From Syntrophomonadaceae bacterium (lineage in GTDB: Bacteria > Bacillota > Syntrophomonadia > Syntrophomonadales > Syntrophomonadaceae), in NCBI GenBank assembly GCA_012522955.1, contig JAAYJK010000068.1, positions 1 through 49,995 on the forward strand: 49,995 nucleotides of DNA. Reading direction: 5' to 3'. Below, in pieces: positions 26,311 through 36,998 of the stretch. Below the pieces are notes generated by a model. It was given only the letters and a program-made list of their open reading frames with translations, had not been told where the DNA came from and searched no databases. The translations under genes and the position numbers were made by a program. Each line of letters begins with the position of its first letter. Within the stretch, counting starts at the first letter, position 1.

Positions 26311-29300
26311 ATGAAGCAAATTCAAACTGGTTTTGATCTGAGTTATGAGCTAAATAACTATATTAGAATAGACAATTATATATGCCATATTTTTCAATCC
26401 GAAGAGGAAGCTTATGGGGCAGCCAACACGATGATAGAAGGAGCTGTAAAACAGGGGAGAAAAGCTATTTTCTTTTCTCCCAATCTAAAGAAATCTGCTG
26501 TTAAAGGAGAAATGCAAGACCTCAGCTATTTTGAGGCTATGCAAAATCAAGGTCATTTAATAATTAAGGAGATTAAGCTCTTTAGCTTATTGACTGATAT
26601 TGAAAATCATCTTAGTAAGAGCCAGATCCCTGAAGGTGAGGAAGCACCTTATCTGATTCTTGACCTAAGTAAGGTCAATCATAGTGAGTTCTCCCGACTT
26701 TCATTATTTGATCAGTTGGCCACTCTAAATGGGTATTTGCATACTCGCTATAAGACTTCCTTGTTGCTGCAGGTCAATGCTAGGGAATTGCCTCCCATCA
26801 GGCAACAAATGCTAGTTTCCCTGTATCCCACCTATATTCTCTATGGAAAAATAAAAAGCAACGGCTTGTACAAAGGAGCCTCTACGCAAAAGGGCAAAGC
26901 AAAGGTTCAAAACAGTCAGGGAGTTAGTAGTATTCATAGACTTGATTTGCCTACCTATGAAAGTGATGCCAGAGGAGAGATCGTCTATTGCAATGATTCC
27001 TTTGCTGAGTTAATTGGGTATAGCGCAGAAGAAATCCTCTCCAGCAATGAGCTTGATATAGTAGCGGGCAGAAAGGAATTGTTTCCAGTTATAAATACTC
27101 GCCAGCTCAAATTATCGGATGCACCACTGGATTTATGCTATTTTCAAACTTCCTATGCCAGACCGGATGGCTCCACGATTATTACCGATGAAATAATCTG
27201 TTCCCTGCAGTTGCAGGATCAGCAATATACCAACTACCATTTAATAAGGTTTTCAGAGAGGGAACCAGACAGCTATTACATGCTCATGCATAATAATAAT
27301 TATCACTACCACCGCTTGTTTAATACGGCTAATGCTGCTGTTATTTTGCTAGATCCACTCCGGGCTGTTGATGGCAGCATCTGTGACGCCCAGATTATGG
27401 AATTAAGTCAATCAGTTTCTGGATTGATTAATACATCAGGAAGCAATCTTTGTGACCATACGATTACTGATTTAAACTGCCGTAAAAGTGACTTATGGTT
27501 AAGAGCTATCAATACGGTTGTAGAAAACGGTGGTCAGGCCTATTTTGAATTCTATGAACCAGTTAACGATAAATACCTGGATGTTATGATCTTTAATCCT
27601 GTCTCAGGCCCCCTGACTGCTCTAGTATCTGATGTAAGCCAGGTGAAAAGAATTGAAGAACGCTTTCAACAACAAATCGTTTTCCTGGAAAACATTCTGG
27701 ACGGGATACCTACCCCGGTTTTTTATCGGGATACCTTTGGCCGGTTCCAATTTGCCAACAAAGCTTTTGGCATCGCTATAGGACTTGCCCGCCATGATAT
27801 ACTCGGTCAATCACTGTTTACAGTCCTTCCCGAAGACTTGGCTTCAAAATACCGAGCCATGGACCTGGACTTGCTTACCAATGCGGGTATTCAGACCTAT
27901 GAGTGGGAATTTCAGCATGCCAACGGCAACCGCTATGACGTTATTTTCAACAAGGCCCCACTTTCCAATTCGCTTGAAAAGTTTATCGGGGTAGTGGGAA
28001 CCTTCATTGATATAACTAAACGCAAAGAGGCCCAGGAAGCTTTAAGGCTGAGCGAAGAAAAATTCAGAGGGATCTTCCGTCAATCTCCTATTGGAATTGC
28101 GGTTTATAATCCCGAAGGACAGTTAGTTGATGTAAATATGGCCATGACCAATATATTAGGTATAGAAGGTATTGCTGATGTAAGGCACTTTAATCTATTT
28201 GCAGATAGAAATTTTAAGCATGGAGATGAAAATATACTTAATAAGATGGCCATTTTAAGCTACGAAGAAGAGTTGGATTTTGACAAAATACGAAAGCTTA
28301 ATGCATATAAGACCAATAAAACAGGTAAATCATTTATCAAGTATTTTATAAGCCCACTAAGGTATCCAGATGGAAGTATTGAGGGATTTTTGGTACAGAT
28401 TCAGGATATTACCGAACAGAAAAAAGCCGCTGAGGCTTTACAGGCCAGTGAAGCCAAATTGCGGCGGCTGACTGATAATATGATCGATATGATCGGCCAG
28501 GTGAATATAGCCGGGGACTATGAATACATAACTCCTTCCTGTCACAGCATGTTGGGTTACGAGGTAGAGGAAATGTTGGGGCGTTCTTTTTATGAATTTG
28601 TGCATCCCCAGGACCTGGAAAAGGTCAAGGAGCATTTCACCAGTGCCTTCAGATCCAAAACCTTTTCTAAATTCGATTATCGTTACCTTAGTAAAGATGA
28701 AAGCTATATATATGTGGAAACAGTAGTCAATATCATATTTGACAGGAAAGGCAGAATATATGGAGCCGTTCTGGTAAGTCGTGACATATCCGACCGTAAA
28801 CGCATGGAAAGCGAATTGTCTCGCCTGGATCGCTTGAAAACGGTGGGGGAAATGGCTGCCGGTTTAGGACACGAAATACGCAATCCAATGACTACGGTAA
28901 GGGGATTTTTGCAGATGCTGGGTAATAATTCGGAATTCAAGGATTATCAAGAGGTATTCGATCTGATGATTGAAGAACTGGATGACGCTAATAGCATTAT
29001 TTCCGAATTTTTATCCCTGGCCAAGGATAAACCGCTATACTCTGAGCAGGGAAATCTAAATGATATCCTTATGGCCATATATCCACTCATATCTGCCGAT
29101 GCCATCAAATCTGACAAAGAAGTAAAAATGGAGTTAAAGAATATACCTGATTTGATGCTGGACTCCAAAGAGATAAGACAACTCATATTTAATATGACTC
29201 GTAATGGGCTGGAATCCATGCAGGCCGGAGAGGCATTAACCATTAAGACCTATCAAGAGTATGATATGGTGGTCTTGCAGATTCAAGATCAGGGTTGCGG

Positions 29301-29472
29301 TATTCAGGATGAAATATTGGATAATTTAGGGACTCCCTTTTATACTACCAAAGATATGGGGGTAGGCTTAGGCCTTCCTATTTGTTTTAATATCGCTGCT
29401 CGTCATAATGCAAGTATTGATGTTAACACCTCTCCTCAGGGTACTACCTTCTGGATTAAATTTCGTTTGTAG
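26311..29472 (+). CDS. Multi-PAS sensor histidine kinase with MEDS-like N-terminal domain
   Basis: The protein has 1053 residues from the ATG at 26311 (AGGGG ten bases before). The first ~190 residues (ICHIFQSEEEA and a DLSKV strand) resemble the MEDS sensory domain; this is a moderate call. Then come about five PAS regions, clearest at the VFYRDTFGRFQFANKAF, GIAVYNPEGQLVDVN and YEYITPSCHSMLGYE stretches. The kinase part has phospho-acceptor His854 (GHEIRNPM), an N-box (NMTRNGLES), DQGCGI, FYTTK and GVGLGL. No membrane segment is seen, so it is probably cytosolic and senses a small molecule or redox state. The kinase core resembles sporulation kinases of the KinA/KinE type. No response regulator is adjacent. 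Confidence 0.87.
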   Translation: MKQIQTGFDLSYELNNYIRIDNYICHIFQSEEEAYGAANTMIEGAVKQGRKAIFFSPNLKKSAVKGEMQDLSYFEAMQNQGHLIIKEIKLFSLLTDIENHLSKSQIPEGEEAPYLILDLSKVNHSEFSRLSLFDQLATLNGYLHTRYKTSLLLQVNARELPPIRQQMLVSLYPTYILYGKIKSNGLYKGASTQKGKAKVQNSQGVSSIHRLDLPTYESDARGEIVYCNDSFAELIGYSAEEILSSNELDIVAGRKELFPVINTRQLKLSDAPLDLCYFQTSYARPDGSTIITDEIICSLQLQDQQYTNYHLIRFSEREPDSYYMLMHNNNYHYHRLFNTANAAVILLDPLRAVDGSICDAQIMELSQSVSGLINTSGSNLCDHTITDLNCRKSDLWLRAINTVVENGGQAYFEFYEPVNDKYLDVMIFNPVSGPLTALVSDVSQVKRIEERFQQQIVFLENILDGIPTPVFYRDTFGRFQFANKAFGIAIGLARHDILGQSLFTVLPEDLASKYRAMDLDLLTNAGIQTYEWEFQHANGNRYDVIFNKAPLSNSLEKFIGVVGTFIDITKRKEAQEALRLSEEKFRGIFRQSPIGIAVYNPEGQLVDVNMAMTNILGIEGIADVRHFNLFADRNFKHGDENILNKMAILSYEEELDFDKIRKLNAYKTNKTGKSFIKYFISPLRYPDGSIEGFLVQIQDITEQKKAAEALQASEAKLRRLTDNMIDMIGQVNIAGDYEYITPSCHSMLGYEVEEMLGRSFYEFVHPQDLEKVKEHFTSAFRSKTFSKFDYRYLSKDESYIYVETVVNIIFDRKGRIYGAVLVSRDISDRKRMESELSRLDRLKTVGEMAAGLGHEIRNPMTTVRGFLQMLGNNSEFKDYQEVFDLMIEELDDANSIISEFLSLAKDKPLYSEQGNLNDILMAIYPLISADAIKSDKEVKMELKNIPDLMLDSKEIRQLIFNMTRNGLESMQAGEALTIKTYQEYDMVVLQIQDQGCGIQDEILDNLGTPFYTTKDMGVGLGLPICFNIAARHNASIDVNTSPQGTTFWIKFRL

Positions 29473-29658
29473 TTGGTGTTGCCCCGGGAAATCTGGACCA
29501 CAGATATTTATGCATCAAAATCGGCGAAATGTAACTTTTCCCAGGGGAATCATAATTCATCAATGCTGGAGCCTGTCCACCTATTAACTGGAGCTTAATT
29601 ACCAAGTCCATTTATGGTATATATCAGGTATAATAGAGCCAGGATGAACTGATAAAAT

Positions 29659-30465
29659 ATGGGGCAAACAGGAGTATGGGCTTTGGATTTTAATGAGTTT
29701 GATGATAACAAAGAAGTTTCTTTGGAATCCCAGGATCTGGAGGATAGTGAATCTTATAAAAGGAACCCAGCTTATAAAATATTAGCAGGAATAGTACTGC
29801 TAATATTTGTGTTTATATCTCTTCCCCAGCTCCACTTACTGTTCAATGGGAGTATGGATTTTCTAAAGAACCGGGTCACCCTGCAGGATAATGCTGTATT
29901 AACTCCTGCATTGTCTGCAGTAGTGTGGATAGAAGCCTATAGCGAGGATGGGGTAAGCTCCACTGCTCGTACCGGTACAGGTTTTAATGTATCCCCCTAC
30001 GGGCTGATAGTAAGCAACAAACATATTATCGAGAAAGCTAGAAGCATTAAGGTTGAATTCGAAGATGGTCAGGTATTCTACAGCAGCAAGATAAATTATG
30101 CGGAAAATGCAGATATAGCCTGGATCAGGCTGGAGGCAGCAGGATTGCCCCATATTGCTCTCAGTAAGAATAATCCGCTACCGGCAGCAGGAGATAAAGT
30201 ATCGGTTATCGGGAACCCGCGCGGCTTAAAGCATATTATTCTGCAGGGCCCCTTGCTGGGTTATTACTCGGTACAGGAAATTCCTGTTATCCTTCTGGAC
30301 ATAGATTGTCAGCCGGGAAACAGCGGCAGTCCAGTTATTAATGCCGAGGGAGAAGTGGTGGGGATGGTTTATGCGGTTACCAGAGCAGGGGAAGATAAGA
30401 GCCAGACTAACCAAACCCTGGCCTATCCCCTGAGCTATTTTTTTGATTATTTACCGCTGGATTGA
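29659..30465 (+). CDS. Membrane-anchored trypsin-like serine protease
   Basis: The protein has 268 residues. An acidic cytosolic N-terminus of about 38 residues is followed by one membrane helix (about 40-60) and then a trypsin-fold domain outside the cell. The catalytic triad is complete: His122 (SNKHII), Asp152 (ENADIAW) and Ser222 (PGNSGSP). Unlike most HtrA/DegP proteins it has no C-terminal PDZ domain. The start is chosen by reading frame; only AGGA is seen upstream. A role in envelope protein quality control is possible. It is apparently a single gene. Confidence 0.85.
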   Translation: MGQTGVWALDFNEFDDNKEVSLESQDLEDSESYKRNPAYKILAGIVLLIFVFISLPQLHLLFNGSMDFLKNRVTLQDNAVLTPALSAVVWIEAYSEDGVSSTARTGTGFNVSPYGLIVSNKHIIEKARSIKVEFEDGQVFYSSKINYAENADIAWIRLEAAGLPHIALSKNNPLPAAGDKVSVIGNPRGLKHIILQGPLLGYYSVQEIPVILLDIDCQPGNSGSPVINAEGEVVGMVYAVTRAGEDKSQTNQTLAYPLSYFFDYLPLD

Positions 30466-30516
30466 ATGCGAGATACAATACTCTTAATACCAAGATATAG
30501 ATAGGGGAGAGGTTTA

Positions 30517-31686
30517 ATGATTAATGAAGGCATTAATAGCAGAACAGAAAAGATATCCTCTTTTATTGTCATGGATGTGTTGGAAGAAGCCAAACAGATG
30601 GAAGCACAAGGCCGGGATATAATTCACCTGGAAATTGGTGAGCCTGACTTCGATACCCCGGAACCCATCATAGAAAGTGCTCTAACCGCTATAAAAGGGC
30701 AGGATACTCATTATACCCATAGTTTGGGTAAAATAGAGCTAAGGGAAGAGATTGCTAGCTACTATTTCAGAAAATATGGAGTGGAGATATCTCCGGAACA
30801 AATTGTTGTTACTTCAGGCACTTCCCCTGCCTTATTGTTGATATTATCTGTACTGCTAAACCGGGCAGACGAGATAATTCTTTCTGATCCCTACTACTCC
30901 TGTTATCCAAATTTCATTAATTACTTGGAAGGTAAGCCGGTATTGGTTCCGGTTATGGAAGAAGATAATTTTCAATATCGCTTGGAAGATGTTAAGAAAG
31001 CCATCAGCAGCAGAACCCGAGCCATTATGTGCAATTCTCCAGCCAATCCCACCGGCACAGTCATGTCGGCAGAGGAATTAAGGCAATTGGCTGGTTTGGG
31101 TCATACCATTGTTGCGGACGAAATCTATCATGGCTTGGTCTATGAGGGAGAAGAGCACAGTATTCTGGAGTTTGCCGACAAAGCATTTGTGGTAAACGGC
31201 TTTTCCAAGTTGTATGCTATGACTGGATGGAGGCTGGGTTACGTGATTGTTCCCCCCTCATATCTGAAAACAATCCAGAAACTACAACAAAATTTGTTCA
31301 TATGCGCTTCATCCTTTTCTCAAACAGCGGCCATTGCAGCCTTAAAATACTGTGACCCTCATGTGCTGCAAATGAAAGAAATATATAATCAGAGAAGGAA
31401 ATACCTGCTGAAAAGACTGGAAAGGGCGGGTATCAAATGCCAGGCAGAACCCACTGGAGCTTTTTATATCTTGGCCAATGTTAAGAAATATACCCAGGAT
31501 TCTTATAACTTTGCTTTTAATATACTGAAACAAGCCGGAGTAGCAGTTGCTCCTGGTATCGATTTTGGATCTAACTGTGAAGGATATTTAAGAATTTCTT
31601 ATGCTAATTCATTAGACAACATTGAAGAAGGGATGAACCGCCTGGAAGCCTTTTTAGCCCAATGGGAGCAAGAATCAACCCCATAA
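30517..31686 (+). CDS. Class I/II PLP-dependent aminotransferase
   Basis: The protein has 389 residues and starts at an ATG after GGGGAGAGG. The fold-type I pattern is clear: GEPDFDTP, SGTSPAL, NSPANPTG, ADEIYHGL, PLP lysine Lys231 in FSKLYAMTGWRLGY, and a C-terminal Arg in YLRISYA. It belongs with the aspartate/aromatic aminotransferase group (AspC/PatA-like), so an amino acid and 2-oxoglutarate are likely substrates. The exact one cannot be read from sequence. A strong terminator follows. Confidence 0.9.
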   Translation: MINEGINSRTEKISSFIVMDVLEEAKQMEAQGRDIIHLEIGEPDFDTPEPIIESALTAIKGQDTHYTHSLGKIELREEIASYYFRKYGVEISPEQIVVTSGTSPALLLILSVLLNRADEIILSDPYYSCYPNFINYLEGKPVLVPVMEEDNFQYRLEDVKKAISSRTRAIMCNSPANPTGTVMSAEELRQLAGLGHTIVADEIYHGLVYEGEEHSILEFADKAFVVNGFSKLYAMTGWRLGYVIVPPSYLKTIQKLQQNLFICASSFSQTAAIAALKYCDPHVLQMKEIYNQRRKYLLKRLERAGIKCQAEPTGAFYILANVKKYTQDSYNFAFNILKQAGVAVAPGIDFGSNCEGYLRISYANSLDNIEEGMNRLEAFLAQWEQESTP

Positions 31687-31761
31687 AATGGAAAAAACCA
31701 GGTTGCAGCATGCCCAACAAATGTTTAGACAGAATATAGAGTCCTTGAAAATAGAGGCACC

Positions 31762-31794
31762 AAAGACTAAACATTTGTTTAGTCTTTTTTTTTT
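31762..31794 (+). terminator. Strong intrinsic terminator after the aminotransferase gene
   Basis: A perfect 11-bp stem (AAAGACTAAAC/GTTTAGTCTTT) closes a 4-nt loop and runs into ten T residues, then an 8-G tract. It lies between converging genes. Confidence 0.92.
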
Positions 31795-31825
31795 GGGGGG
31801 GGAGATTTCAACCATTTTTAAGCAT

Positions 31826-32419
31826 TTAGCATGTGGATTTAATACAGCCAATTATAATTTCCACATAGTGAGATCTCACTTCATCATGAGCAGAGTCGAA
31901 ATTATTTAAGGCTATGGAACGGTTAGCTACCAGAATAGGAAAGGCCATGCTACCCATCATCTGCATAATTCTCATTTCTATCATGCATTCAGTATCCTCC
32001 GGTTTCATTTGCCTGATAGTGTTTTTAATTAATGCATAGCCTTCAGCTTGAATAAAAGATTCATATTCTCCACTGAGTCCATAATCGGTAATAGATTGCA
32101 TAACGTAGTTTTTTATTACATCGGGATATCTGCTTATAATACTGGCATAGGCATGGAGGAAGGTTCTTAATCGATCTTCAACGTCCATATCAGGTTGTTT
32201 TAGTACATTAAAGGTATTTATCAGCTGTTGGGTAATATTGTGTAAGGCTTCGTTAACCAATTGTTCTTTACTGCCAAAGTGATAATTAACAGCGGCCACA
32301 TTAACCTCGGCCAAAGAAGCTATTTTCCTGATGGTTATCTTGTGAAAACCTTCACTGGCTATGATTTTTAATGCTGCTCCAATTATTCGCTTTTTAGTAC
32401 TGCTATACTCGTTCTGCAT
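31826..32419 (-). CDS. TetR-family transcriptional regulator
   Basis: The protein has 197 residues from the ATG at 32419; a longer in-frame reading would run through its own operator and promoter, so it is rejected. The N-terminal helix-turn-helix is typical (GFHKITIRKIASLAEVNVAAVNYHFGSKEQL). The C-terminal ligand domain is about 130 residues and resembles the CecR/YbiH type. It is divergent from the dehydratase activase gene. Operator-like palindromes sit just downstream of both promoters, so it probably represses itself and that gene, releasing on an acyl-CoA or related ligand (inference). Confidence 0.88.
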   Translation of the reverse strand: MQNEYSSTKKRIIGAALKIIASEGFHKITIRKIASLAEVNVAAVNYHFGSKEQLVNEALHNITQQLINTFNVLKQPDMDVEDRLRTFLHAYASIISRYPDVIKNYVMQSITDYGLSGEYESFIQAEGYALIKNTIRQMKPEDTECMIEMRIMQMMGSMAFPILVANRSIALNNFDSAHDEVRSHYVEIIIGCIKSTC

Positions 32420-32465
32420 AATTGTGCACTCGTTTCTAAAAAGATATATGAATCTGAGGTTTAAA

Positions 32466-32486
32466 GTTTTAAACACTGCTTTAAAC
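32466..32486 (-). promoter_or_regulatory. TetR operator 1
   Basis: The site is an imperfect palindrome around AAACACTG with GTTT and AAAC ends. It lies directly after the -10 of the tetR promoter on the minus strand, which reads TTGACC (32515-32510), 17 bases, TATGAT (32492-32487). It shares AAACACTG with operator 2. Confidence 0.6.
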
Positions 32487-32530
32487 ATCATATATAAAAT
32501 TTACTATTTGGTCAATTATTGAACATATAA

Positions 32531-32559
32531 TTGACAAAGTATAAAATATAAAATACTAT
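32531..32559 (+). promoter_or_regulatory. Promoter of the dehydratase activase gene
   Basis: A perfect TTGACA and TACTAT are separated by 17 bases, in an AT-rich tract. Confidence 0.65.
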
Positions 32560-32569
32560 ATAAGCATAA

Positions 32570-32586
32570 TTCAAACACTGTTTGAA
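32570..32586 (+). promoter_or_regulatory. TetR operator 2
   Basis: TTCAAAC-ACT-GTTTGAA is a perfect 7+7 palindrome. It begins 11 bases after the -10 and covers the expected transcription start. Confidence 0.7.
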
Positions 32587-32626
32587 ATTATTGTGCTATA
32601 TTAAAGGAGGAAGCAGCTTTTTAGCT

Positions 32627-35600
32627 GTGAAATATATGGACGATTTGCTTCACCTCGGTTTGGATGTTGGTTCAACTACGGTTAAGATAGTAATTCTTGA
32701 TGAGGTCGAATCCATCCTATACTGTAAATATCAACGCCACTATTCAGATATCAAAGTAACCGTCGCTAGTATGCTGGAGGAAGTTCAGCTTTTGTATCCC
32801 AATAGAACTGCAACCATGATGGTTACTGGTTCTGGTGGCTTATCCGCCTCTAAAATATTAGAGGCTAGTTTTATTCAGGAAGTCATTGCTTGTTCTCAGG
32901 CCATTGAAAAATACCTGCCTCATACGGATGTGGCCATAGAATTGGGTGGAGAAGATGCCAAGATAACTTTTTATGATGCGGGCGGAACCATTGACCAACG
33001 AATGAACGGTACCTGCGCTGGAGGTACCGGTGCCTTTATTGATCAAATGGCGGCTATACTGAAGACCGACGCAGAAGGTTTAAATCAAATGGCCCGTGAA
33101 CACCGTACCATATATCCCATCGCTGCTCGTTGCGGAGTATTCGCTAAAACTGATATTCAGCCCCTGTTAAATGAAGGGGCTTCAAAAGAAGATATTGCTG
33201 CCTCCATATTTCAATCGGTAGTGAACCAGACCATTGGTGGTCTGGCTTGCGGTAAATCCATTCGGGGATACGTGGCCTTTTTGGGTGGACCTTTATATTT
33301 TCTGTCTGAGTTGAGAAAGAGGTTTATGGAGACTCTTAAGCTGGATGAGGAACATGCCCTATTTCCCGAAAATGCTCAATACTATGTCGCCATAGGTGCT
33401 GCTCTGGCTTCCAAGAGTGAAGGAACCTTTAATATTAGCCAACTGGTACATAAACTACATAACTTGGGTCCTATAAGCCTAGACGGCGTTCGTCGGCTGG
33501 AACCATTGTTTAGCGACATTGACCAATTGGAACGGTTTAAAGCCAGGCATGACCAGTACCAGGCGACGAGGGGAAATCTGGCCGAATTCGAAGGCGATTG
33601 TTTTCTGGGCATTGATGCCGGTTCTACAACTACCAAGGCAGCTTTAATCGATAATAAGGGCCGACTTCTTTACTCCTATTATGCTAGTAATGAGGGGAGT
33701 CCATTAACCAGTACTATGAAGTTGCTGCAGGACATGTATCAACAAATGCCAGCCGCAGCAACAATTAGGAATTCCACCGTTACTGGATATGGAGAGTCTT
33801 TGATTAAATCGGCCTTTGGAGTTGATTTGGGCGAAGTTGAGACTATAGCTCATTATCGGGCTGCAGATTATTTTCTGCCTGGGGTTGAGTTTATTCTAGA
33901 TATCGGTGGGCAGGATATGAAGTGCCTGAAAATTAAAAACGGTACTATTGACAGTATTATACTGAATGAGGCTTGCTCCTCGGGATGCGGTTCCTTTATT
34001 GAAACTTTTGCCCAATCCCTGAATATTGAGGTAGGAGAATTTGCCCAAAATGCCTTAATGGCAGAGAATCCAGTGGACCTGGGAACCCGCTGTACAGTAT
34101 TTATGAATTCAATGGTGAAACAAGCTCAAAAAGAGGGAGCATCCATAGGAGACATATCGGCTGGCCTGTCCTATTCAGTGATTAAAAACGCCTTGTTTAA
34201 AGTAATAAAACTGAGAAACACCGATCAAATGGGAAACAAAATAGTGGTTCAGGGGGGCACTTTCCTCAATGACGCTATTCTCAAGAGCTTTGAGAATATT
34301 ATAGGACGGGAAGTAATTAGGCCTAATATAGCTGGTATCATGGGGGCCTATGGGGCAGCTTTGATTGCCCGGCAAAATCATTCTTCCCATCAAGATAGTA
34401 CTTTGATCGATAATGATGCTTTGGCAGAATTTAGCTTCGAAACCAGCATGGATCGGTGCCAGGGTTGTTTAAACAACTGTCTGCTTACCATTAATAAGTT
34501 CAGTGACGGCAGGTCCTATATATCAGGGAATCGTTGTGAAAAGGGAGCTGGTTTGGAGCGTAAAAGCAGCAGCCTGCCCAACCTTTATGAATATAAATTG
34601 AAGCGATTAAACAATTATATTCCTTTAAAGCAGAAAGAAGCTTATCGGGGTACTATAGGAATTCCCATGGCCTTAAACATGTATGAGAATTATCCGTTTT
34701 GGTTTACTTTTTTTACTAGGCTGGGTTTTAGGGTAGAAAGATCACCTCGTTCATCCAAACAGATATATGAACTGGGTCTGGAAACCATACCCTCAGAATC
34801 AGTATGCTATCCGGGCAAAATGGTGCATGGACATATAATGGCCCTGATTAACAAGGGAATAAAGACTATTTTCCATCCCTCTATTATTTATGAGAAAAAG
34901 GAAATAGAGGAAGCCAGCAATAGCTTCAATTGCCCCATAGTGATTTCGTACCCGGAAGTTATCAAGAATAATATGGATATATTAAGGGAAAAGGGAATCA
35001 GGTATATAAATCCCTTTTTGCCTTACGAAAATAAAGAGCGCTTGATACAGAGGCTTTACGAAGAGTTGGCCGAATTCCAGATCAAGAAGGGAGAAATTGC
35101 GGCGGCAGTTGAAGCGGCCTGGGAAGAAGAAGCCTCTGTCCGTTCCGACATTCGCAAACAAGGTGAAGAAACTCTGCGCTTTCTGGAAAGAAACCAACAG
35201 AAGGGAATAGTTTTGGCCGGTCGTCCCTATCATATAGATCCGGAAATTAATCATGGCATACCAGGATTAATAAACTCCATGGGATTTGCGGTATTGACAG
35301 AAGACTCTATTTCCCATCTGGGGAAGGTTAATCGCCCTCTCAGGGTAGTGGATCAATGGATGTACCATTCCAGATTATATGCAGCCGCTACTTATGTGGC
35401 GGGCAGCGAGACATTGGAATTAATTCAGCTCAACTCATTCGGCTGTGGTTTAGATGCGGTCACTACTGATCAGGTAGAAGAGATACTTAATGCAGCCGAT
35501 AAAATATATACTTGTTTGAAGATTGATGAAGGCAGCAATCTGGGTTCGGTCAGAATTAGAATTAGGTCCCTAGTGGCAGCTATGGAAGAGCGTGACCGAA

Positions 35601-36952
35601 TGGGGTTAAAACCCAAATTTCAACCGGCAGTTCAGAACCGGATTCCCTTCACTGAAGAGATGCGCAGCCGGCATACTATTCTTTGTCCTCAAATGTCACC
35701 CATACACTTTGAACTGGCTAGGGATCTTTTTGCCTCCGAAGGATACAACATAGTAGTCTTGCCTTCGGTAGATAAAAATGCTGTTGACGAAGGACTCAAA
35801 TACGTGAACAATGATGCCTGTTATCCTTCCATAATTGTCGTAGGTCAACTTATTGAAGCTTTAAAATCTGGACAATATGATTTAAACAACACCTCGGTAA
35901 TAATATCCCAAACCGGGGGAGGCTGTAGAGCAACTAATTACATTGCCTTTTTACGTAAGGCCATGAAGGATGCAGGAATGGAAAACATACCGGTTATATC
36001 AGCCAATATTACCGGTATGGAATCCAACCCTGGGTTTAAAATTACCGCCTCCTTGTTCAAGAAGGTTACCATGGGTGTAATCTACGGGGATCTGCTCATG
36101 CGAGTACTCTATAGGGTTAGGCCTTATGAAAAGATACCGGGGTCAGCTAATTTACTGTTCAAAAAATGGATGAGTCTGTGCAAGAAACAGCTGACCATAG
36201 GTGATTCCTATACCTTTCGGAAATACATAAAACAGATAATAAGAGAATTTGACCAGCTGGAAATAAGGGATATACGGAAGCCCAGGGTAGGTATTGTAGG
36301 GGAAATACTGGTTAAATACCATCCTACTGCCAATAACAATGTGGTTAGTCTTGTGGAAAGTGAAGGAGCTGAGGCGGTAGTACCAGATTTATTGGATTTC
36401 TTTACCTTCTGTGCTTATGATATGATATACCGCCATCGGTATTTAGCTGGCACCTTTAAAAATAAGCTCTTGGGAATGTTGTTCATCAAGTATTTTGATA
36501 ATTGTCGGCGGGAAATGATTAAGTCCCTGCAACGCAGCCAGAGATTTGAAGCCCCTTGTTCCATCTACCAGCTGGCCCAGAAAGCTTCTCGAGTAGTTTC
36601 CCTGGGCAATCATACCGGGGAAGGTTGGCTGCTAACAGCAGAAATGATAGAGCTCATAGAGATGGATGTACCCAATATTATTTGTATGCAGCCTTTTGCC
36701 TGTCTGCCCAATCATGTTACCGGCAAAGGAATGATCAAGGAATTAAAACGTCAATATCCTCAGGCCAATATTGCAGCTATAGATTATGACCCAGGTGCCA
36801 GTGAGGTCAACCAGTTGAATCGGATAAAACTAATGTTGTCAGTGGCATTTAAAAATCTTCAGTCTTCGGAAAATACGGTAGTAATTGACAAGATTGCTTC
36901 TTCCATACCAAGAGATAATATTCTGCCCAAGAAGGAAAAGCAATTGGGCTAA
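32627..36952 (+). CDS. Acyl-CoA dehydratase activase-related protein (two ASKHA ATPase domains plus HgdB-like part)
   Basis: The protein has about 1441 residues. Two BadF/BcrA-type ATPase domains lie in tandem: the first with [16 protein letters not shown] and [11 protein letters not shown], the second with [18 protein letters not shown] and [14 protein letters not shown]2229-like region and a 2-hydroxyacyl-CoA dehydratase-like region follow (COG3581-type, with NNDACYP and QTGGGC). Such fusions are thought to use ATP and a 4Fe-4S cluster to inject electrons into a dehydratase, but their real substrates are mostly unknown. The start is uncertain: GTG 32627 or ATG 32636. A possible AGCT-TTTT-AGCT hairpin fills the gap between AGGAGG and the GTG. 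The gene is divergent from tetR and probably controlled by it. Confidence 0.87.
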   Translation: MKYMDDLLHLGLDVGSTTVKIVILDEVESILYCKYQRHYSDIKVTVASMLEEVQLLYPNRTATMMVTGSGGLSASKILEASFIQEVIACSQAIEKYLPHTDVAIELGGEDAKITFYDAGGTIDQRMNGTCAGGTGAFIDQMAAILKTDAEGLNQMAREHRTIYPIAARCGVFAKTDIQPLLNEGASKEDIAASIFQSVVNQTIGGLACGKSIRGYVAFLGGPLYFLSELRKRFMETLKLDEEHALFPENAQYYVAIGAALASKSEGTFNISQLVHKLHNLGPISLDGVRRLEPLFSDIDQLERFKARHDQYQATRGNLAEFEGDCFLGIDAGSTTTKAALIDNKGRLLYSYYASNEGSPLTSTMKLLQDMYQQMPAAATIRNSTVTGYGESLIKSAFGVDLGEVETIAHYRAADYFLPGVEFILDIGGQDMKCLKIKNGTIDSIILNEACSSGCGSFIETFAQSLNIEVGEFAQNALMAENPVDLGTRCTVFMNSMVKQAQKEGASIGDISAGLSYSVIKNALFKVIKLRNTDQMGNKIVVQGGTFLNDAILKSFENIIGREVIRPNIAGIMGAYGAALIARQNHSSHQDSTLIDNDALAEFSFETSMDRCQGCLNNCLLTINKFSDGRSYISGNRCEKGAGLERKSSSLPNLYEYKLKRLNNYIPLKQKEAYRGTIGIPMALNMYENYPFWFTFFTRLGFRVERSPRSSKQIYELGLETIPSESVCYPGKMVHGHIMALINKGIKTIFHPSIIYEKKEIEEASNSFNCPIVISYPEVIKNNMDILREKGIRYINPFLPYENKERLIQRLYEELAEFQIKKGEIAAAVEAAWEEEASVRSDIRKQGEETLRFLERNQQKGIVLAGRPYHIDPEINHGIPGLINSMGFAVLTEDSISHLGKVNRPLRVVDQWMYHSRLYAAATYVAGSETLELIQLNSFGCGLDAVTTDQVEEILNAADKIYTCLKIDEGSNLGSVRIRIRSLVAAMEERDRMGLKPKFQPAVQNRIPFTEEMRSRHTILCPQMSPIHFELARDLFASEGYNIVVLPSVDKNAVDEGLKYVNNDACYPSIIVVGQLIEALKSGQYDLNNTSVIISQTGGGCRATNYIAFLRKAMKDAGMENIPVISANITGMESNPGFKITASLFKKVTMGVIYGDLLMRVLYRVRPYEKIPGSANLLFKKWMSLCKKQLTIGDSYTFRKYIKQIIREFDQLEIRDIRKPRVGIVGEILVKYHPTANNNVVSLVESEGAEAVVPDLLDFFTFCAYDMIYRHRYLAGTFKNKLLGMLFIKYFDNCRREMIKSLQRSQRFEAPCSIYQLAQKASRVVSLGNHTGEGWLLTAEMIELIEMDVPNIICMQPFACLPNHVTGKGMIKELKRQYPQANIAAIDYDPGASEVNQLNRIKLMLSVAFKNLQSSENTVVIDKIASSIPRDNILPKKEKQLG

Positions 36953-36998
36953 GGATTTATAAAGCTGTGGAAGCGGCTGAGTGCAGGGGGTAAAGGGT

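Noticed and set aside
31688-31909. 73-codon frame after the aminotransferase gene
   Set aside because: It reads through a strong terminator and into the tetR 3' end; no family features.
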